This document shows positions 58,871 to 64,000 of a stretch of DNA of 64,000 bases, piece after piece. Location: positions 7,316,001 through 7,380,000 of the forward strand of contig NC_092310.1 of NCBI RefSeq assembly GCF_036785885.1, read 5' to 3'. A program made the position numbers and the translations under genes. The stretch is from Coffea arabica. Its lineage: Eukaryota; Streptophyta; Magnoliopsida; Gentianales; Rubiaceae. The notes under the pieces were generated by a model. It was not told where the DNA came from. It did no database searches and worked only from the letters and a program-made list of their open reading frames with translations. The stretch's first letter is position 1. Each line of letters starts with the position of its first letter.

Positions 58871-60890
58871 ATTATTTAAATAAATTTTTATAAACGGGTA
58901 GTGGTTAGGCAAAAACTTACAAGATATTGTGCTCTAGCGCTATCACCTTGAAAGTCCTCTGGAAAAGTGGGATACCTACTTGGATTTGAAATATAAAGCA
59001 TTGTCTGCTCTCGATACTAATGACGATACTCATCCGATGGATATGTAGGATCTTCAACTACAACAACATCTTGTACATGCACACGCCGATCAGTCCACAC
59101 ATCTATATATGCTCTATGCGTAGTTATCCAGTCTTGATTCTCCCTTACCACGACGATCTAGAGAATGTAGGGTTACTTGATTTTCAGTCAACTTAAGATC
59201 AGGCAGGGATTGATAATATCTAAATTGTCATATACCTAGATGCGGAAGATGCGGCCCGACAACTTCCCAACATATAAGATACTGTCACCTCCAAATGTCA
59301 CGACCTGCAGTACAATATGCAGGCAGAAAAGTGAGAACATCCTCCGAATATGGCTACCATATGAACTGCAAAAAAGATAAATGAATATGCACAGACCACT
59401 AAGTTAAATTGGTCTCCACAAACAATTTACTATATGCACCATTGAATATTGTCAAATGCAAAAAACACAACAAATTTAAGCAAATTTCTGTCATTTTTCA
59501 TATTTTTTAAGAAAATTTTGACAGCATCTCCCCTATAACTGGAAGAAAACTCCCTGTCAACAAATCCAAGTTTGAAATAATCAAATACAATCTGTATCTA
59601 TTCATCTAACAGTTACATATTTTATTATCTTATTCAAAAAAGGTAAAGTATTAGATGTTCAACGTCATTGCACAATTACAATACCTCTTGAGGATGTAGA
59701 CCTATCAACTGATCTCGAAATATTGACACGACATGTCTTACAACTCTGTGTAGATAAAACCCAACATTCCACCTAAATAGAATAAATGAAGATTTTTTTA
59801 AAACAAATGATTGTTATTTAAATTACAAATTATGGTCACAACTACAATTGATTTATACACACCGAACTCCATATGGACCAGGATAGTGCTCTAACGGCTG
59901 CACTCGATCGGAACGCATTATAGGTATACATTCCCATACCCATATCTGTAATAAAAATTGGAATCATTTCATAATTGTAATAAAATAATAAGTAAATAAC
60001 CTTACTTTTATTGAGTTTAATGTATCTGTAGCAAAACTAATGGTCATACAATAATCGATCTAGAGGGTGATGTGACTATACACAGGGATCGATAGAGAGT
60101 CACTAATATCGTACTACCCCAATTGTACCGCCCAACAATTTTCAAGTCTCATAATAAGGGAAGATATATTAACGGGACTTTATTATCAGATTTATCGGAC
60201 AATAAATGACCACCTAATAACAGGAGGAGGTATATGCATGCTTGCTGTCTACATTCGACATCCGAAGCATCAGTTGGCAACTCTGTATCTAATGCCCTGG
60301 ATAAACACCCCAATTTTAACCTTTGTTCATCAAAATCCGACAGGGACGGAGAAAAACTAATAAGCTCCTCACATATGAGTCCCCATTCCTGAACACTATA
60401 AGATGTATCTATCCCTGTAATTGGAGGACTATTGATCGGTAATCCCCATAGGACCTCTACATCCTGTAAGGCAACTGTAACCTCTCCAACGGGTAGATGA
60501 AAGGTATGAATTTCAGGCCGCCATTGCTCCATTAAACTAGTGATCAGAGCATGATCAATCATCATATATCCACTCTCGAGCACCCCTTCAAACCCAACCA
60601 AACGAAAATAATGCCAAACAGTTTCGGGAATAGGTGTATGCTCCCAAAAATCCTTATCACATCGTCTGACATCGAGCTAATTGTCCAAAATATGCCAGAA
60701 AAATATGAAATGTGCCCATTGTGCAGTTCTTGCAGAGATAATATCGTACATGAATGGCCCCAGATGCAGATCTGTTGGTGCAAGAATGTCAATCATATCG
60801 ATGTGAATATCTGCAAGAATAAGTACAATAATGCAAAATTTGTCATTCCTTATAACCATAAACCGAATCATCAAATACAAAATATTGAAA
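58871..60890 (-). pseudogene. Plant mobile domain (PMD, MAIN-like) gene, MULE-associated
   Basis: Minus-strand exons give the PMD order. These are VWHYFRLVGFEGVLESGYMM (near 60600), LMEQWRPEIHTFHLPVGEVT, LQDVEVLWGLPINSPPITG, LGGHLLSDKSDNKVPLIYLP followed by a stop and RYNWGS, then WVWECIPIMRSDRVQPLEHY (near 59900), WNVGFYLHRVVRHVVSIFRD (near 59740), FIW-PYSEDVLTFLPAYCTAGRDIW (near 59320) and WTDRRVHVQDVVVVEDPTYP (near 59060). Databases often call such proteins 'phosphatase 7 long form homolog', although they have no phosphatase. PMD proteins occur in plant MULEs and gypsy elements and as host silencing factors (MAIN). Stops and a CACTA insertion downstream inactivate it. Its transposase neighbour at 61100-63868 is on the same strand. 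Confidence 0.85.
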
Positions 60891-61099
60891 GATTCAACTA
60901 ATATATAAGACTACACACTATAATGCCTAGAATAGGAGTTTGAGAACCCATACTAACTTGACACTTTAAGAACTAAGACCCCTTCAAACTAAAAAAAAAA
61001 ACAAAAATATTATTTTCATAATTTATCAACAAATAGTATATAGCAAAATATACTAATTTCATAATGCCTTCTAATAGAATTACATGGGTTCCTATCTCT

Positions 61100-63868
61100 A
61101 AATTATTTCATTCAAGGTTTATAATTTGAGCAATTTCTTCTATTGTGACCCGACTGATGATAATTTGTACATTTTCTTGGTTCTTCTGGATCTCTCTCAT
61201 CCATCTCATTTCGAATTCTTCTTGCTCGTACTCTTCCTGCCCGAAATGTAATATATTTACTTCTATCTACATGTAACTCCCAATCAGGTTGGAGCCAAGT
61301 ATTTGGATGCGGTAAAGGGTTAAACCTTTCTGAATACTGTACCGGCCACCACTTTTTTATAAATTGGGGCCTGTACTGCTACCACTTGGCACAAGAGCAA
61401 GTTTTATCAAAAAATTTGACCGTTTGTGTATTACCCCCTTTGCCATCCATACGTCGGCCTGTCACAACTTTGTACACCCCTGTTGAGACATCAAACTCCA
61501 CAACCCTATGGAGTTCGGCTTTCTGATCAAAAATTTTAAATCGCCGCCATATCTTTGGAGGAAAAGGGTTACAGTAATGTCTGGCATTCTCACTTCTCGT
61601 TTCAAACAACTCAACTGTCCCGATGAAATGTCATATTGATACAAGCCCAAATTGGCAAATGGCGTGCCCCTCTAAGTACATTATTATAGCTTTCGGATAT
61701 GTTGATTGTAAGAATACCCCCAACGATGGCCACCGTCATGTGTTAGACACCACTTTTCAGGTCCAATATCAGACAAATAAGTTCATGCATCAGAAACATG
61801 TTTCTTATTTCTCGTTTGAACCCCCGCCACTTGCGCAATTGTCTAGCTTTTTCCATTGCTCAACACAACCTTTTAAGATGCAGGCCTTTGAAGTGTGTCA
61901 TTAGTTTGCTCCTAACGTGTCGTAGGCAAAACTTATGAAACGCCAAAGATTCTTTTCAATAATCAAACTGTGTCATGGCATGAATGATACCATTATGACG
62001 ATCCGAAATGACAAAAAGAGGATACCGGTCACGAGCCACATGGTATCTAAATTGCTCCATAAATCATGACCAACTAGAAATAGTCTCTTCATCACCAATG
62101 GCATAAGCAATTGGAATTATCTTGTTGTTGGCATCTTGCGCAATTGCAACAAATAGTTTGCCTTTATATTCACTATGCAAATGAGCGCCATCAACATATA
62201 TAACCGGTCTACACATGCAAAATGCATCAATAGCCGGTCCAAAAGCCCAGAATACAAACTTAAATGTTTTTACTCGATCTGTACTTTCCAAATGGTGCTA
62301 CCACTTGACCACAGTTCCCGGATTTGACTGAACAAGTGCATCAATATATTTTGGTAGTTTAGCAAAATTGGCATCCCAAGATCCAAATATAAGTTCAATA
62401 GCTTTGTATCTGGCATACCATGCCTTTTTGTAAGAAACATCCACCTTCAAGCCTTCCTTAACATGACTCATTATATTCTTAACTTTAAATCTAGGATCAT
62501 TTTCAATGCTACAAAGTATGTGTCTAGCAATAACTGAAGATGTGAGACTTGTATTGCTATTACTCATCAAATCACCTAGACAATTATTGTCGTTGACCCA
62601 TTTGATTATTTGCCACAAACTATGAGTCTTCTTTTTCACTGCTCTAACACACTAGTCGCATGCCGAATACGATGGGGTGACTGTAGTGCTAGTACTCCTA
62701 TCAAATACAGATTTGCATTTGACAACCCACGTGTTACTCTCGCTCTCAACCACCCTGAACTCCCTGTTATGATTGATAGACTACATCCTAACAGCCCTAC
62801 TGAGCTGTTGTTTGCTCTCAAATATTATATGTAGGCGTATATTATTATTTTTCTCACTGAATATAACAATGCGCTCTAACTTACTTTTATCAGTGAGTTG
62901 GTCATCATTATGTATGTTTCCAAGGTCAGAGAAAAATCTAAGACCTCTTGGAACATATGAGAGGCCCACAATTGCATTGTTTGACCTACTATCTCCTCGC
63001 TCAGTATTCGCAACGCTCATACCATTAAAAGGCTATTGGGTCTCGAGATCCGGGTGAAAACCACAAGCTTCATGTTCGTCATCTGAGCCACTGTCGGACA
63101 CATCAATTGACTCAGATACTTCTATGTCTTCTGTGTCATGTTCCGAATCATCGTCTCCTCTAAAGCAGGGAGCTTGTCATATCCACTGGCATACACATTA
63201 TCTATAGTTGTTGTTGGACAACTTAGACCAGGGGTGAAATCTAAGCCATAACAAGATAAATGATACAGTGATCCTGGATCTCTACAACTTGGAATCGAGT
63301 CAAGGCCGTGAACATATTCAACATCACGCCTTAACCCTGATGTGATGCTTGACTCTGACGAGTCCCTATCCCAATCTCCATGTGTATATTGGGAGGCCGA
63401 TGCAGTCTCTGATACTACTGTACTAGAGTGGGACCGGAATCTTGTTGGATTCATGCATGCATGGACAAGTGACATCATCGGACCAACATTGGTAGTTGAT
63501 GAAATGAATATGCTACTGACTCGAGAATTTTGGAAAATTTCGTCCTTCTCGATATAAAGCTCGGCTATGTATGGAACAATTTCATTCCATATATCGTACA
63601 TTATCTCCAGAGTTTCATCATCCACCACTGTGGAGACATTATAAGAGGTACGGCCACACGATTGACGGAGAAATAAATTCAACTTGAACGTCTCCCGATT
63701 AACCCCCATATATTGATAAATTATGTCAACCAATTCCTCATATCCAATTCTATGCCGCAATGTGAACGTACGGTTGGAGGTATGAGGCAAGTAACAAATT
63801 GACCCATCCTCGTAATGTATTTTACCTCCCCAATAAAGAGACACTCGCAGAGGTCTTTCTACAAACAT
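61100..63868 (-). pseudogene. MULE transposase (MuDRA-like), decayed
   Basis: It begins MFVERPLRVSLYWGGKIHYE (63868) with a PB1-like N-terminal region. An acidic linker is frameshifted near 63125. A MuDR-type DNA-binding block follows (IIFESKQQLSRAVRM, CIVKCKS-like, near 62640-62790), then WYARYKAIELIFGSWD and the DDE core: VIYVDGAHLHSEYKGKLFVA (first Asp, near 62190), AYAIGDEE and ISDRHNGI (second Asp, near 62000). A SWIM finger starts TCSCAKW (61385) and a degenerate CCHC knuckle CTNYHQSGHNRRNC (near 61170) has Tyr for its second Cys. More than ten stops and shifts occur. The family cuts and pastes elements and leaves 9-bp duplications. The element's termini were not found; the right one may lie outside the window. 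Confidence 0.9.
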
Positions 63869-64000
63869 ATGTGTGAAATGAATCCTTATTTTGGGGAAAA
63901 TAAATTAGAATTTGTAATACAAAAGTATGAAACAAATGACTATCGGATTAGGACTCTCTTCAAAATAATTTTCGCATCATCTCTCCCAAATATTAGCTCA
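63869..64000. other. Upstream edge of the MULE transposase, cut by the window end
   Basis: Non-coding sequence upstream of the transposase start. The terminal inverted repeat, if present, is beyond the window. Confidence 0.4.

Noticed and set aside
60149..60601. Serine/threonine phosphatase annotation for the PMD frame
   Set aside because: The database name is misleading; the sequence has PMD motifs (EVLWGLP, RYxWGS, RxxIW) and no metallophosphatase motifs.
1..64000. CRISPR array, bacterial operon or organellar insert
   Set aside because: No regularly spaced identical repeats with unique spacers, no ribosome-binding-site organised ORFs, and no chloroplast or mitochondrial genes recognised.

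Overview
This is plant nuclear DNA, most likely from a eudicot. It is AT-rich, its genes have GT-AG introns, it carries a plant CYP81-type cytochrome P450 family, and it is packed with plant transposon classes (copia, long-LTR gypsy-like, Harbinger, MULE, hAT, CACTA, Helitron, SINE-like). I cannot name the species from sequence alone. There is no sign of bacterial organisation, and I found no tRNA, rRNA or CRISPR.

Only one host gene looks intact: a two-exon CYP81-like P450 of 502 codons at 26180-27905 (+). It sits among decayed relatives: two copies of an exon-2 pseudogene (3855-4489 and 33318-38286) inside a recent duplication (1-4525 versus 31407-38323), and an exon-1 pseudogene (43870-44728). 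This is the remnant of a local P450 tandem cluster shaped by duplication and transposon insertion.

Layout. 1-4525: duplication copy A, with a SINE-like insert and a small non-autonomous LTR element (1791-3645) that copy B lacks. 4526-14082: a Harbinger element (end at 4526, ORFs at 9856-12585) broken by a 773-bp MULE-type element, a 3.96-kb solo LTR and an LTR fragment. 14083-22912: AT-rich relic sequence holding an inverted second 3.9-kb solo LTR. 22913-24110: a 1.2-kb MULE with a perfect 9-bp target duplication. 24111-31406: the intact P450, two hAT-type elements (one with extreme G-rich ends) and SINE-like copies. 31407-38323: duplication copy B, whose P450 pseudogene is split by a 4.3-kb element with about 1.55-kb inverted arms. 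39050-40510: a degenerate tandem repeat array. 41329-43819: a Helitron carrying a broken RPA-like gene. 43870-50500: P450 exon-1 pseudogene, repeats, and a broken 'plant transposon protein' ORF. 50500-64000: a minus-strand MULE-type transposase next to a plant-mobile-domain (PMD) gene. The PMD gene is split by a 7.7-kb CACTA element, which itself contains a 5'-truncated copia element.

The window is best read as a stratigraphy of nested insertions. Target-site duplications and empty sites in paralogous copies give the order of many events. No clearly new functional system is proven. The best candidates for follow-up are the giant inverted-arm element, the MULE transposase plus PMD pair, the P450 with histidine in place of the I-helix acidic residue, and the G-rich hAT ends.
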